Shown piece by piece: positions 1 through 8,609 of a stretch of DNA of 33,102 nt. Location of the stretch: contig JAJYGO010000289.1 of the NCBI GenBank assembly GCA_021785115.1, positions 1-33,102 on the forward strand, written 5' to 3'. The translations under genes and the position numbers were made by a program. A model generated the notes under the pieces. The model was not told the origin of the DNA. It made no database searches and was given only the letters and a program-made list of their open reading frames with translations. This DNA is from Chloroflexota bacterium (GTDB lineage Bacteria; Chloroflexota; Limnocylindria; Limnocylindrales; CSP1-4). Numbering within the stretch: the first letter of the stretch is position 1; each line of letters starts with the position of its first letter.

Positions 1-1022
1 CGGGCGGCCTGGGCCCGACGCCGGATGACCTCACGCGGGAGGCGTTCGCCGCGGCACTCGGCGAGGAGCCGGCCGTCGATCCGGCACTCGAGGCGGGGCT
101 GCGCGATCTCTTCGCGAGGCGCGGCATCGCGCTCCTCGAGGTGAACCTGAAGCAGGCCTGGCTGATCCCGTCCGCGACCGCGATCCCGAACCCGAACGGG
201 ACGGCGCCGGGATGGTGGGTGGACGCGCCCCACGGACGGGTCGCGGTGCTCCTGCCCGGACCGCCACGCGAGATGCGGCCGATGTGGCAGGACTGGGTGT
301 TGCCACGCCTCCGCGGGCGCGGGCTCGGTGACGGCCGGGTGGTGCGCACGCTGCGCACGTACGGGATCGGGGAGTCCACGGTGGTGGACCGCCTCGGCGA
401 CGCGTGGCTGCGCCGGGAGAACCCCGTCGTGGCCACCTACGCGGGCGCTGAATGGCTGGACATCCGGATCACGGCGTTGGACGCGGCGGGTCCCGACGGT
501 CTCCGCCGGTCCGCCTCCGATATCGTGGACGAGACGGCCGCCCAGATCCGGGCCGCGCTTCCCGGTCACGTGTGGGCGGAGGGCCGCACGTCGTGGGCCG
601 ACGTGGTGGGAGAGGCACTGGAGGCATCCGGGGTGAGTCTCGCGACGGTGGAGGCGGGCACGCGCGGGCACCTTGGCGTGCTCCTCGGCGACCTCCCCGG
701 CCTGGTGCAGGCGACGACGCTGGCCGAGCGTCACGAGCGGGGGCTCCAGGGAGCAGCGCTGGAGGAGACCGCGGCCGCGGCCGCCCGCGGGAGCGGGGCG
801 ACGGTGGGCGTTGCGGTGCGTGCACGCGACGGGGAGCCGGCGACCTCGGTGAGCGTCGCCGTCGCCGACCCAGTCCGTGACTGGAGCCGGCGCCTCGAAC
901 TGCGTCTCTTCCAGCCCGGGGCGCACGGCCGGCTGCGGGCCGCGGTGGCCGCGGCCGCCTTCCTGGTCGAGGTGCTGCGGGCGGGACCCTTGCCGGGGAC
1001 GCACGAGGCCCGCCGGGTCTGA
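1..1022 (+). CDS. cinA: CinA family protein, 3' part (N-terminus outside window)
   Basis: The reading frame is open from base 3, so the start lies upstream of the window. The first visible residues, GGLGPTPDDLT, are the conserved MoaB/MogA-like (COG1058) motif of CinA; later LIPSATAIPNPNGTAPG and LLPGPPREM also fit that domain. The C-terminal third (about bases 585-1000) resembles the CinA_C / PncC nicotinamide-nucleotide amidase fold. The usual catalytic motif TAESCTGG reads TVEAGTRG here, so the nucleophilic serine position is alanine. The segment that normally carries the other catalytic residues (Tyr, Lys) is shortened. In active homologues the amidase deamidates NMN in pyridine nucleotide recycling and the N-terminal domain has been linked to ADP-ribose pyrophosphatase activity. 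The family call is firm; loss of amidase activity is inference. It is convergent with the ETF-QO gene, 67 bp away. Confidence 0.88.
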   Translation, partial: GGLGPTPDDLTREAFAAALGEEPAVDPALEAGLRDLFARRGIALLEVNLKQAWLIPSATAIPNPNGTAPGWWVDAPHGRVAVLLPGPPREMRPMWQDWVLPRLRGRGLGDGRVVRTLRTYGIGESTVVDRLGDAWLRRENPVVATYAGAEWLDIRITALDAAGPDGLRRSASDIVDETAAQIRAALPGHVWAEGRTSWADVVGEALEASGVSLATVEAGTRGHLGVLLGDLPGLVQATTLAERHERGLQGAALEETAAAAARGSGATVGVAVRARDGEPATSVSVAVADPVRDWSRRLELRLFQPGAHGRLRAAVAAAAFLVEVLRAGPLPGTHEARRV

Positions 1023-1076
1023 CGCCGCCGGATCGGGCGGCCGCACGTCGCCGGAGAGGCTCGGCCTCGCGGCCCT

Positions 1077-1102
1077 TCACATCTGCCGGTCACATCTGCC
1101 GG
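1077..1102. repeat. 13-bp perfect tandem duplication at the ETF-QO stop codon
   Basis: TCACATCTGCCGG occurs at 1077-1089 and again at 1090-1102. The second copy holds the stop codon (complement of TCA at 1090-1092) and last codons of the ETF-QO gene; the first copy lies just downstream of the stop. It looks like a replication-slippage duplication with no effect on the protein. Confidence 0.8.
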
Positions 1103-2670
1103 TAGCGGGGGCCCTCGCCACCCTCGGGTGGGGCCCAGCGGATGTTGTCCTCCGGGCACTTGACCGCGCAGGTCATGCAGTGGAGGCAGTTGGACGCACT
1201 GACCAGGATCCGGCCGCCGCCCCAGCGGTAGACCTCCCCCGGGCAGAAGGACGTGCAGGCGGCAAGCTCCTCGCCGCAGGTCGCGCACCGCGCCGGATCG
1301 AGCAGGGTCACGTGGGACGGCTCGTCCTCCCGGTGGCCGGTCCCGGTCAGGCCGACGAAGCCGGCACCGTCGGCCAGGCGGGGGGCATGCCGCCCCAGCC
1401 GCGCGCCGCGCCGGGAGGCGACGCGGTCGGGCTCCATGCGGAGGTGCACGGGCAGCCGGTCCCCCATCACCGAGAGGACGGCGCCGGGCGCCATGCCCCA
1501 GCGGAATCCCTGGCGGTAGTTGCGCGCGTGGCGCAGCTCGCCGAGGATCCCCCGCTCCTCCAGCAGCCGGCGGTAGCGGGCGCCCGCGTGGTCGATTGGC
1601 TCGCCGGCGAGCCAGGCGTCGGCGATGGCATCGGCGGCGCACATCCCGCTGCGCATCGCGTAGTGGACGCCCTTGAGCTTCGCCTCGTTGACGAACCCGG
1701 CCGCATCCCCCACGACGAGCGCACCGGGCACGGTGAGCGGTCCCAGTGCGTAGTAGCCGCCCTCGGGGATCGTGCGAGCCCCGGTGGCGACCGTGGTCGA
1801 GCCGTCGAGCAGCCGGGCCACGAAGGTGTGGGCGCGGAATGTCTCGAACTCGGCGCGCGGATCGAGGTCGACGTAGCGCCAGTCGAGCCCGAGGATCAGC
1901 CCAACCGCCACCTGCTTCGCCCCCAGGCTGTACAGGAAGCCGCCGCCGAAGACGCCTCGCGGGGAGGGCGATCCCAGCGTGTGCAGCACGCGGTTGGTCC
2001 CGAAGGGGTTGGGTCCGCCGAACTGGACCACGGCCTTGATCCCCAGGCCGTAGACCTGCGGGTCCCGGGGCGTCGCATCGAGCGCGGCGAGCGCGCACGA
2101 GAGCACCCCGTGCGAGCCGTCGGCCACCACCGTGACCGAGGCGCGCACCTCCTCGCCCGCCAGGAAGTTGGACTGGCGATCGCCGGCGGCATCCAGCCCC
2201 TGGTCCACCAGCCGGACCCCGCCCACCCGGCCCGCCTCCACGAGGAGGCCCCGGGCCGCGAAGCCGTGGTAGAGCTCGACCCCCAGGCGATCGGCCCGGT
2301 CGGCCAGGAACGCGGAGAGCCGCGAAACCGACAGCGTGACGTCGCCGGCGTGGCGGAGGGATCCCGGCACCAGGCGAGGCGGCAGGGCCAGCGCCCCGCG
2401 GTCGGTCAGCAGGTACAGGTCGTCCTGCTCCACCGGGGTCACCTGGTCGGCAAAGCGGGTCCGGTCCGCGCGCCAGTCGGGCAGCAGCTCGTCCAGCGCG
2501 GCGGGCTCCACGATCGCACCGGAGAGGTTGTGGTACCCGGGTGCCGCGGCCTTGTCGAGCACCGCGACCGAGGCGTCCCGCCCGGCATCGGTCAGCCGCT
2601 GCCGCAGCCGGATCGCGGCGGACAGGCCGGCCGGGCCTGCGCCCACCACCAGCGCGTCAACGTCCGGCAT
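1090..2670 (-). CDS. FixC/ETF-quinone oxidoreductase fused to a FixX-like ferredoxin tail
   Basis: Flavoprotein dehydrogenase that takes electrons from ETF and passes them to quinone. The 526-residue protein opens with an FAD dinucleotide motif (VVGAGPAG, about residues 7-14). Its C-terminus carries two cysteine groups: C462, C465, C472, C476 and C495, C498, C501, C505 (CLHCMTCAVKCP), followed by the family ending NIRWAPPEGGEGPRY. Classical ETF-QO holds one 4Fe-4S cluster; eight cysteines resemble FixX, which holds two. The length matches FixC (about 430) plus FixX (about 95) as one chain. I chose the second ATG (2670) because GGAGG lies 9 nt before it; the ATG at 2676 would leave only 3 nt. 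The gene overlaps the 3' end of the fused ETF gene, so the two are translationally coupled. Assignment to ETF-QO rather than FixCX is not certain. Confidence 0.9.
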   Translation of the reverse strand: MPDVDALVVGAGPAGLSAAIRLRQRLTDAGRDASVAVLDKAAAPGYHNLSGAIVEPAALDELLPDWRADRTRFADQVTPVEQDDLYLLTDRGALALPPRLVPGSLRHAGDVTLSVSRLSAFLADRADRLGVELYHGFAARGLLVEAGRVGGVRLVDQGLDAAGDRQSNFLAGEEVRASVTVVADGSHGVLSCALAALDATPRDPQVYGLGIKAVVQFGGPNPFGTNRVLHTLGSPSPRGVFGGGFLYSLGAKQVAVGLILGLDWRYVDLDPRAEFETFRAHTFVARLLDGSTTVATGARTIPEGGYYALGPLTVPGALVVGDAAGFVNEAKLKGVHYAMRSGMCAADAIADAWLAGEPIDHAGARYRRLLEERGILGELRHARNYRQGFRWGMAPGAVLSVMGDRLPVHLRMEPDRVASRRGARLGRHAPRLADGAGFVGLTGTGHREDEPSHVTLLDPARCATCGEELAACTSFCPGEVYRWGGGRILVSASNCLHCMTCAVKCPEDNIRWAPPEGGEGPRYRQM

Positions 2671-4564
2671 GCGCATGTGCCTCCGTTGCCGCGGTCAGCG
2701 CGGGCACGATCCGTGCAAGATCGCCCACCATCCCGATGTCGGCGTAGCGGAAGATGCGGGCGCGGGGATCGCGGTTGATGGCCACGACGAGGTCCGCGTG
2801 CTGCATCCCCGAGACGTGCTGTACGGCCCCGGAGATGCCCACCGCGACGTACAGGCGGGGCGTGATGGTCTGGCCGGTCTGGCCCACCTGCCGTTCGCGA
2901 CCCGCGCACCCGTCCTCCACCGCCATCCGCGATGCGCCAAGGTCGGCGCGCGCCCCGAGGCGGGCGCCCAGGGCGTGTGCGAGCGGCTCCAGCAGCGCCT
3001 GGAACTCCTCCCGTGAACGGAGCCCCCGCCCGCCGGACACGACGATCTCGGCGTCCCGGATCGAGGGGGCCACCGCCGTCGGCTCCACCGCCACGATCTC
3101 GATCCCGACCTCATCCGCGGCCGGGCTCACGGGGACCCGCACGACCTCGCCGATCCGCGCCGGGTCCGCGGACGGGATGGTGAACACGCCGGGGCGCACC
3201 GTGGCCATCTGGGTCGGCGAGGCACGGGTCATGATCGTCGCCATCACGTTGCCCCCCAGGGCCGGCCGGGTCTGCTGCAGGATCCCGACCAGCGACACGG
3301 CACCCTTCACGTAGTCGCCGACCTGGAGCCTCGTGCAGTCGGCGGTCAGCCCGCAGTCCGCCGCGTACGCCACGCGGGGCGCGAGCTCGCGACCCCAGGG
3401 CGTCGCGCCGAACAGGAGCGCCTGGGGGCGGAACGCCCGCACCGCGCCCGCGATCGACCGGGCATGGCTGCTCGCGATGGGGTCGGCCAGGAGCGGGTGC
3501 TGCAGGACGTAGACCCTGTCGGCCCCCCGCGCGATCAGGTCCTGCGGCACGCCGCCCGGCTCCGCATCGGCGATCACCGCGCCCACGCCCACCCCGAGCT
3601 GGTCCGCGAGCCGGCGCGCCTTGCCGACCAGGGCGAGCGACGCCCCGTGCACGCCTCCGGCATCCCGCTCGGCGTACACCCAGAGCTCGCCCCGGTAGGT
3701 GGGCGTGCGACCGGCCAGGTCGTAGGATCCGTCGGCGTCCGCGTCCGGGGCGGCTCGCGGTCCGGCCCGGTAGGCGGTCTCCAGCAGCGACAGCAGCTCC
3801 TCCGCGTCGTGCGCCATGACGCACCGGCGGGCCTGGTCCTCGGCGGGCGAGAAGAGCCGGTACACCTGGGTGCGCGATCCGCGCAGGCCGGTCCGCTCGG
3901 GTTCCGCCCCCACGGACGCGGCGCTCCACTCGTGGATGGGCGCGGTCCGGGCACGGCGGGCCAGGTGGAACGACCGGTACAGCGGGCGGGTGCAGGCGGT
4001 GAGGGTCACGAGCAGGGGCAGGCGCCGCGGCCGCACGGTCTCGGTCCCGGACGGGCCGATCCGTCGGAGCTCGAGATCAGCGCCGAAACCGGGGCTCGAG
4101 ACGTAGGCGACCTGCTCGATCCCCAGCTCCTCGGCGATCTGCGGCGGGACCTGGGCGGTGTCACCGTCGACCGACTGCATCCCGGCGACGACCAGGTACT
4201 CCCTGCTCCCCGCCAGGAACTCGCGCTCGACGCGACGGATCGCGCAGGCGAGCGAGTACGCGGTCGCGATGGTGTCGGCGCCCGCGAACGCGCGGTCGGT
4301 GAGGAGGACCGCCTCGCCGGGGGCGCGCGCCAGGCAGTCGACCAGCACGTCACGCGCCTGGGGCGGCCCCATGGTGAGATAGACCGTGCGGGCGTCGGGG
4401 TCCGCCGCCGTCACCGTGCTGGCGAAGGTGAGCGCGTGCAGGTCCAGGGGGTTGAGGACGCTCTCCAGCATGCCCCGCCTGAGGGTGCCCTTCTCGGTGT
4501 CCCAGGCATCCTCCGGGACGTTCGACACGTCGGGGACCTGCTTGACCAGGACGATGCAGTGCAC
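2657..4564 (-). CDS. Fused electron transfer flavoprotein, beta-alpha (EtfB-EtfA) single chain
   Basis: A 635-residue protein joining both ETF subunits. Residues 1 to about 255 are EtfB-like: MHCIVLVKQVPDVS start, NPLDLHAL, a DTIATAYSLA segment, and GMQSVDGDTAQVPPQIAEELG. Residues about 292-635 are EtfA-like: ALVGKARRLADQLG, VRPGVFTIP, the FAD-domain SGGRGLRSREEF (near 510), VGQTGQTITPRLYVAVGISG and the FRYADIGMVGDL end. Soluble ETF carries electrons from flavin dehydrogenases to quinone or, in Fix/bifurcating systems, to ferredoxin or flavodoxin. The start is a GTG at 4564 with GGGTGA just upstream. The next gene overlaps its 3' end, so the partner oxidoreductase is made from the same transcript. 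Fused ETFs are known mainly from archaea and some thermophiles; most bacteria keep separate genes. Whether this one bifurcates electrons cannot be read directly. Confidence 0.92.
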   Translation of the reverse strand: MHCIVLVKQVPDVSNVPEDAWDTEKGTLRRGMLESVLNPLDLHALTFASTVTAADPDARTVYLTMGPPQARDVLVDCLARAPGEAVLLTDRAFAGADTIATAYSLACAIRRVEREFLAGSREYLVVAGMQSVDGDTAQVPPQIAEELGIEQVAYVSSPGFGADLELRRIGPSGTETVRPRRLPLLVTLTACTRPLYRSFHLARRARTAPIHEWSAASVGAEPERTGLRGSRTQVYRLFSPAEDQARRCVMAHDAEELLSLLETAYRAGPRAAPDADADGSYDLAGRTPTYRGELWVYAERDAGGVHGASLALVGKARRLADQLGVGVGAVIADAEPGGVPQDLIARGADRVYVLQHPLLADPIASSHARSIAGAVRAFRPQALLFGATPWGRELAPRVAYAADCGLTADCTRLQVGDYVKGAVSLVGILQQTRPALGGNVMATIMTRASPTQMATVRPGVFTIPSADPARIGEVVRVPVSPAADEVGIEIVAVEPTAVAPSIRDAEIVVSGGRGLRSREEFQALLEPLAHALGARLGARADLGASRMAVEDGCAGRERQVGQTGQTITPRLYVAVGISGAVQHVSGMQHADLVVAINRDPRARIFRYADIGMVGDLARIVPALTAATEAHAHAGR

Positions 4565-4886
4565 GGCTCACCCGGTTGGCGTCGGATCGCGCGGCATGTG
4601 CAGGGTGGTCCGCAGCATGGGCTGCCGACAGGGCCGAAAGTCCGCAGTCGCGCGCGACCTCCGCGTGCTCCGGAGTCGCCGCCGATCGCCTCGGGCCCTG
4701 TTCCGCACCGCCTCGCGCGGTCCCCGGCGCGCGGCGAGCGCCCGATGGGACGGCGCAGCTGCCCGAACGAGCAGGTCCGGCGTTCCATGAGGGCCCGTCG
4801 GCGGCGGCGATCGTCACGACCCGCGGCCTGCCGTTCGGCCGCGGACGAACTGCCGCGGTCGGCGCCCGCGGTCGCGGCGGTCGGCA
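4565..4886. other. Gene-free stretch between etfBA and the hydrolase gene
   Basis: 322 bp upstream of etfBA and downstream of the hydrolase gene. Open frames here have arginine/alanine-rich, low-information translations and no ribosome binding site. I saw no convincing promoter box, hairpin or repeat. Confidence 0.6.
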
Positions 4887-5600
4887 TCAGCCGTGCGGTG
4901 CATGCCTCCCGGCAACGTCGCCGATGATCGCCGCGAGCTCGCGCGGGCGGGACCACATGGGCCAGTGGCTCGTCGGCAGATCGATCCAGGTCACGTCGCG
5001 CAGCTCCCCCAGCCCGCGCAGCCAGGCCCAGTCGTGTTCCCTGGCGTAGGCACGGTACTGCTCCGCGGTGAACCCGGTGCAGATCATCGTGCTGGGGATG
5101 TCGCGACGGGCGTCGTTGGTCAGGGGGAGCGATTCACGAAGGACACCGCCCGGTTCCGGAACCGCCCGCCGTCGGAACGTCTCGAGCTGCTCCTCCGTGA
5201 GCCCGTCGAGGTTCTCCTCCGCCGCGAGTTCCTCCCAGTCGAGCGGCCGTTCGGCGTCCGTGAACCCCGGGTCGAGCGCGCCCTCGCCGGGCGCGGTGTC
5301 GACGTACACCATGGCCGCGATCCGCTCCGGGACGCGGTCGCTCGCGGCGTATCCCGAGAACCCCGCCGCGCTGTGCACCGCGAGCACCACCGGCGCATCG
5401 GCCGCCCGGATCGCCGCGCAGATCGCCTCCACGTGATCGGAGAGCGTGATCCTGGACCGGTCCGCGTCCGCCGATTCGAGCCCCGGGAGGGTCAGCGCGG
5501 TGACGTCGTGACCGCCGGCCCGCAGCACGGCGGCGACCTCGTCCCACGCCCACGCGCCCAGCCAGAACCCCGGAACCAGGATGACAGGTGCACTCGACAT
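4887..5600 (-). CDS. Alpha/beta hydrolase
   Basis: A 237-residue single-domain alpha/beta-hydrolase of unknown substrate. Visible features are the first strand and oxyanion region ILVPGFWLGAWAWDEV, the nucleophile elbow AVHSAAGFSG (an HSxxG variant of GxSxG, serine near residue 89) and a late histidine in LPTSHWPMWSRP. The pattern is that of small esterase-like hydrolases (AB hydrolase-6 type). The frame is open 64 codons further upstream, but that extension is low-complexity; the ATG at 5600 has a strong GGGGGGATC ribosome site 4-10 nt before it. A TATGCT box lies 72 bp upstream. It is not coupled to any neighbour, so context does not suggest a pathway. Confidence 0.85.
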   Translation of the reverse strand: MSSAPVILVPGFWLGAWAWDEVAAVLRAGGHDVTALTLPGLESADADRSRITLSDHVEAICAAIRAADAPVVLAVHSAAGFSGYAASDRVPERIAAMVYVDTAPGEGALDPGFTDAERPLDWEELAAEENLDGLTEEQLETFRRRAVPEPGGVLRESLPLTNDARRDIPSTMICTGFTAEQYRAYAREHDWAWLRGLGELRDVTWIDLPTSHWPMWSRPRELAAIIGDVAGRHAPHG

Positions 5601-5671
5601 CGCCGGATCCCCCCTGCAGCCGCGCCCGCCGGCCCCGCTCGTGAGACTCACCGGGCGCGTGGCACGGACCC

Positions 5672-5677
5672 AGCATA
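5672..5677 (-). promoter_or_regulatory. Candidate -10 box (TATGCT) for the hydrolase gene
   Basis: TATGCT on the minus strand in very GC-rich sequence, 72 bp before the hydrolase ATG at 5600. A GTG follows 6 nt after it (5665) and opens a five-codon frame (VPRAR) ending at 5648, so a minute leaderless ORF is possible. No -35 match was seen. Confidence 0.4.
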
Positions 5678-5858
5678 GAGCGGAGGTGCGCGCCGGCCGG
5701 TCGAGGGGCGTCCGATGGCGGCGGAGGGTGTCGCCGGGGGCCGCGAGCGTGCAGTCGATCCCGGTCAGCGCTCCTCGGCTGGCCGGGGTCATCCAACGCG
5801 GCGATTGCCGAGCACGGCGCGGCGAGTGCCCAGCGCGGCTCGCCGGCCGACCCGCGCG

Positions 5859-6350
5859 CTACGACACCATCCCGGCGGCCCGCTGGTCGGGGCTGGCGGA
5901 AGCCCGCCGGTCGTGACGGGCCTGCTCCGCCGGCACCGGCCACTTCCATGCATGCCAGACGATCAGGAGCCCGGCGGCGATCAGCGTGACCGTGAAGAGG
6001 GGCCCGCCACTGATCTCCGGCTCCTTGCTCAGGTGCTCAGCGAGGTCAAGGGTCCACATCGCGGTGGCGAGGATGCCCAGGGCGGCATTCGCCCACCGGT
6101 TGACCGGATCCGCAAGGACCTGCGTGAAGAACGCCATTGCAAGGGGAAGGAGGCAGAAGAGCCCGACCATGGCGGCCAGCATCGTGGCGTCGATCTTCTC
6201 GCCCTCGAATTCTCCCGTGGCGATGTATTCACCAAGAACGCTCGGCGGCATGACCATCGCGAACACGGCTGCCAGCATGCCGATGCCGAGAAAGATCCAG
6301 AGCGTCGAAACTCTGAGCTTCCAGGCCAGCTGTTCCACGCTACCCCCCAT
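5859..6350 (-). CDS. Four-helix membrane protein of unknown function
   Basis: A 163-residue integral membrane protein that I do not recognise. Hydrophobic segments lie at about residues 16-37 ([19 protein letters not shown]), 57-78 ([19 protein letters not shown]), 87-105 ([19 protein letters not shown]) and 117-137 ([18 protein letters not shown]). The tail is short, charged and cytoplasmic-looking. The ATG at 6350 is preceded by TGAGGGCG. Base composition is noticeably less GC-rich than neighbours, with codons such as GAA, ATT, TTG and AGA that the surrounding genes avoid; this suggests recent acquisition. It stands alone, with non-coding DNA on both sides. Confidence 0.8.
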   Translation of the reverse strand: MGGSVEQLAWKLRVSTLWIFLGIGMLAAVFAMVMPPSVLGEYIATGEFEGEKIDATMLAAMVGLFCLLPLAMAFFTQVLADPVNRWANAALGILATAMWTLDLAEHLSKEPEISGGPLFTVTLIAAGLLIVWHAWKWPVPAEQARHDRRASASPDQRAAGMVS

Positions 6351-6715
6351 GGGACGCCCTCAGGCGGGAGCCGTCGCCGGTCCCTCGGCGCAGTCACGGC
6401 GGCCGATGCCTGGACCGCGTGTCGCAGCCTCCCGCCGTGCAGGCAGCATGCGCGCCGCGGCTCACGCCTTCCAGTGAATTCGCGCGCCGACAGGTCAGGG
6501 GCATGTGGGCTGATCGGCACCGGCCGTCTCGCCCCAAGATGCCGATCCCGAGCGCACATCCGTCACGTCGCGGAACGCGAGCGCGGTGTCCCGCGCCGGC
6601 GGCCCGCTGCCCGCAAACCGTTCGGCGGGCGCCGACGTATCGCGGGACATGCGGTGCCGATCGGAGGCCACTCCGGTCCCCGGCAACGGCGATCGCAGGC
6701 AGACGGGGGGTCGTC
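6351..6715. other. Gene-free stretch between divergent genes
   Basis: 365 bp separate the start of the membrane protein gene (minus) from the start of the lipoprotein gene (plus), so both promoters should lie here. I found no clear TANNNT-plus-start arrangement, repeat or hairpin. Frames through it have low-information translations. Confidence 0.55.
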
Positions 6716-7315
6716 ATGCATCCCAGGCAACCAGCAGCGCGCCGGCCGCTCGGGAGGCCGATGCTGCGCTCGTTCGCGCTCGTGGCCGCGGCCGCGCTTC
6801 TCGTGGGGGCGTGCTCGGCCTCCGCCTATGGCAGCCCCGCCCCGGGAGGGGCCGCGACCTCCGCCGCGGCGGCGGCCTCGTCCGCCTCCGGCGGATACGG
6901 GAGCGTCTACGGTGGCACGTCGAGCGCCCCCGCCTCCGCCGCGCCTGTGGCCCCGGCATCAGCGGGAGCCGCACCCGAACTCAGGACCGCCACGAGCGCG
7001 TCCCTCGGCACCTACCTCACCGACGGCGCGGGGTGGACGCTGTACCTGTACAAGCCCGACCACGTGGGCAACCCTCCGATCAGCAACTGCACCGGCAGCT
7101 GCGCGGCCCTCTGGCCGCCCTACACGGTCGCGCCGGGAACGCATGTCGCGGCAGGTCCCGGGGTCGGCGGGACGATCACGACCTTCGCCCGCGCGGATGG
7201 ATCGACGCAGGTCGCCTACAAGGGGATCCCCCTCTACCACTACGCCGGTGACACCGCTCCTGGGCAGACGAACGGCCAGGGCGTCGGTGGGATCTGGTTC
7301 GTCGTCAAGCCCTGA
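6716..7315 (+). CDS. Lipoprotein with secreted repeats (COG4315 / PF03640 type)
   Basis: A 199-residue exported lipoprotein. The N-terminus has arginines, a hydrophobic core ([12 protein letters not shown]) and the lipobox LVGAC with the lipidated cysteine near residue 33. A low-complexity Ala/Ser/Gly/Pro linker follows to about residue 85. The C-terminal part has the two half-repeats of the family: [19 protein letters not shown] with [12 protein letters not shown], and [19 protein letters not shown] with GGIWFVVKP. These proteins are found on the outer face of membranes; their molecular role is unknown. The ATG at 6716 is preceded by GGGGGGT at good spacing; longer in-frame starts have none. 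The gene is convergent with selD, 39 bp away. Confidence 0.9.
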   Translation: MHPRQPAARRPLGRPMLRSFALVAAAALLVGACSASAYGSPAPGGAATSAAAAASSASGGYGSVYGGTSSAPASAAPVAPASAGAAPELRTATSASLGTYLTDGAGWTLYLYKPDHVGNPPISNCTGSCAALWPPYTVAPGTHVAAGPGVGGTITTFARADGSTQVAYKGIPLYHYAGDTAPGQTNGQGVGGIWFVVKP

Positions 7316-7354
7316 ACGCCTCGCCGGCGATCCGGGCCCGACTCGACCGCCTCG

Positions 7355-8536
7355 TCATGTGAGGAAGACGCCGGGCACCTCCGATGCCTCCACGCGTCCG
7401 ACGCTCCACCATCGGACGCCGGCAGCCGCGAACCCCTCCTCCACGGCAGCCAGGCGGTCGGGCGGGATCGCGGCCAGCAGCCCGCCGCTGGTCTGGGGAT
7501 CGTGGGCCAGGGTGACAAGCGACGCCTCGACGCCGGGCGCGACCGTGAGCGCCGGGGCCACGAAGCGGCGGTTGTGACCGGCGCCGTCCGTCTCGACACC
7601 GGCTCCTGCAACCTCCAGGGCTCCCGGCAGTGCCGGGATCGCCGCGGCGTCGAAGACCAGCCGGGTCCCCGAGGCACGGGCCATCTCGAGCCCGTGACCC
7701 AGCAGGCCGAAGCCGGTCACGTCGGTGGCGCCGCGGATCTCCCGGGCAACCAGCACGTCGGCGGCGGCCCGGTTCAGCGCCCGCATCGAGGCGATGGCGG
7801 CACCCAGGTCGTCGGGCGAGGCCCGGCCCTGCCGGGCCCCCGAAACCAGCAGCCCCGTCCCCAGCGGCTTCGTGAGCAGGAGCACGTCGCCGGGCCTGGC
7901 GCCCCCCTTGTGCAGCAGGCGGTCCGGGTGCACCAGCCCGATCACGGCCAGGCCGAACTTGGGCTCGGGGTCCTGGATGGTGTGGCCGCCGGCGAGCGTC
8001 CCGCCCGCCTCGACGACGGTGGCCGCGGCACCGGCGACGATGGCCGACATGATGGCCGGGTCCAGCGTCTTCGGGAAGGCGGCCACCGAGAGCGCGAACA
8101 GCACGCGACCTCCCATGGCGAAGACGTCCGAACAGGCGTTCGCGGCCGCGATCGCCCCGTAGATCTCCGGGTCGTCCACGAGCGGGGGGAAGAAGTCCAC
8201 GGTCCCGATCACCGCGAGGTCATCTGTGAGCCGGTAGACCGCCGCGTCGTCGGGCGGGTCCAGGCCGGCGATCAGGTCGGCCGGCGCAGGACCGGAACGT
8301 GCCCCGAGGCCCGCCAGCACGTCGGCCAGCACGTCGGCGCCGAGCTTCGCCGCACACCCGCCGCAATCGGTGAGGTCGGTGAGGCGCACGCCCAGCGGAG
8401 CCGGTGCGATCGGTGCCGCCGGGGCCGGCGCGGCCGGGGCCGGCGCCGGGCCGAGTGGCGCCGCGACAGGCGCCCCGCAGGCGTGGCAGTACCTGCGGCC
8501 CGCCTCGTTGTCCACCCCGCAGTTCGCACAGATCAC
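7355..8536 (-). CDS. selD: Selenide, water dikinase (selenophosphate synthetase) with N-terminal zinc ribbon
   Basis: SelD makes selenophosphate from selenide and ATP. The core is clear: catalytic CGGCAAKLG (Cys61 and Lys64), DDAAVYRL, the metal/ATP motif GTVDFFPPLVDDP, YGAIAAANACSDVFAMGG, GGHTIQDPEPKFGL, ATDVTGFGLLGHG and AHDPQTSGGLL. The active-site residue is Cys, not Sec. In front of it are a CxxC-x10-CxxC zinc ribbon (C3, C6, C17, C20) and an Ala/Pro linker (about 22-48), an unusual addition. The GTG at 8536 is chosen because GGAGG lies 9 nt upstream; an ATG-like reading 21 codons earlier has none. SelD ends a run of selenium-dependent molybdenum hydroxylase genes, and no selA, selB, tRNA-Sec or selU is in the window. 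This fits SelD serving the Mo-hydroxylase selenium cofactor, though genes elsewhere could add other uses. Confidence 0.95.
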   Translation of the reverse strand: MICANCGVDNEAGRRYCHACGAPVAAPLGPAPAPAAPAPAAPIAPAPLGVRLTDLTDCGGCAAKLGADVLADVLAGLGARSGPAPADLIAGLDPPDDAAVYRLTDDLAVIGTVDFFPPLVDDPEIYGAIAAANACSDVFAMGGRVLFALSVAAFPKTLDPAIMSAIVAGAAATVVEAGGTLAGGHTIQDPEPKFGLAVIGLVHPDRLLHKGGARPGDVLLLTKPLGTGLLVSGARQGRASPDDLGAAIASMRALNRAAADVLVAREIRGATDVTGFGLLGHGLEMARASGTRLVFDAAAIPALPGALEVAGAGVETDGAGHNRRFVAPALTVAPGVEASLVTLAHDPQTSGGLLAAIPPDRLAAVEEGFAAAGVRWWSVGRVEASEVPGVFLT

Positions 8537-8559
8537 CGCAACTCGCCTCCAGTTGACCG

Positions 8560-8565
8560 ACAGTA
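8560..8565 (-). promoter_or_regulatory. Candidate -10 box (TACTGT) for selD
   Basis: TACTGT on the minus strand lies 23 nt before the selD GTG, leaving a short leader that contains the GGAGG ribosome site. It sits in the only sizeable gap of the operon (111 bp), so selD may also be transcribed on its own. No -35 match was seen. Confidence 0.35.
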
Positions 8566-8609
8566 CACCAGTCCGGCGGTGATACCTGGGCGGGCACATC
8601 CCTGCCGGG

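Noticed and set aside
7355..8536. Possible selenocysteine in SelD
   Set aside because: The catalytic position is an ordinary Cys codon and no in-frame TGA interrupts the conserved region.
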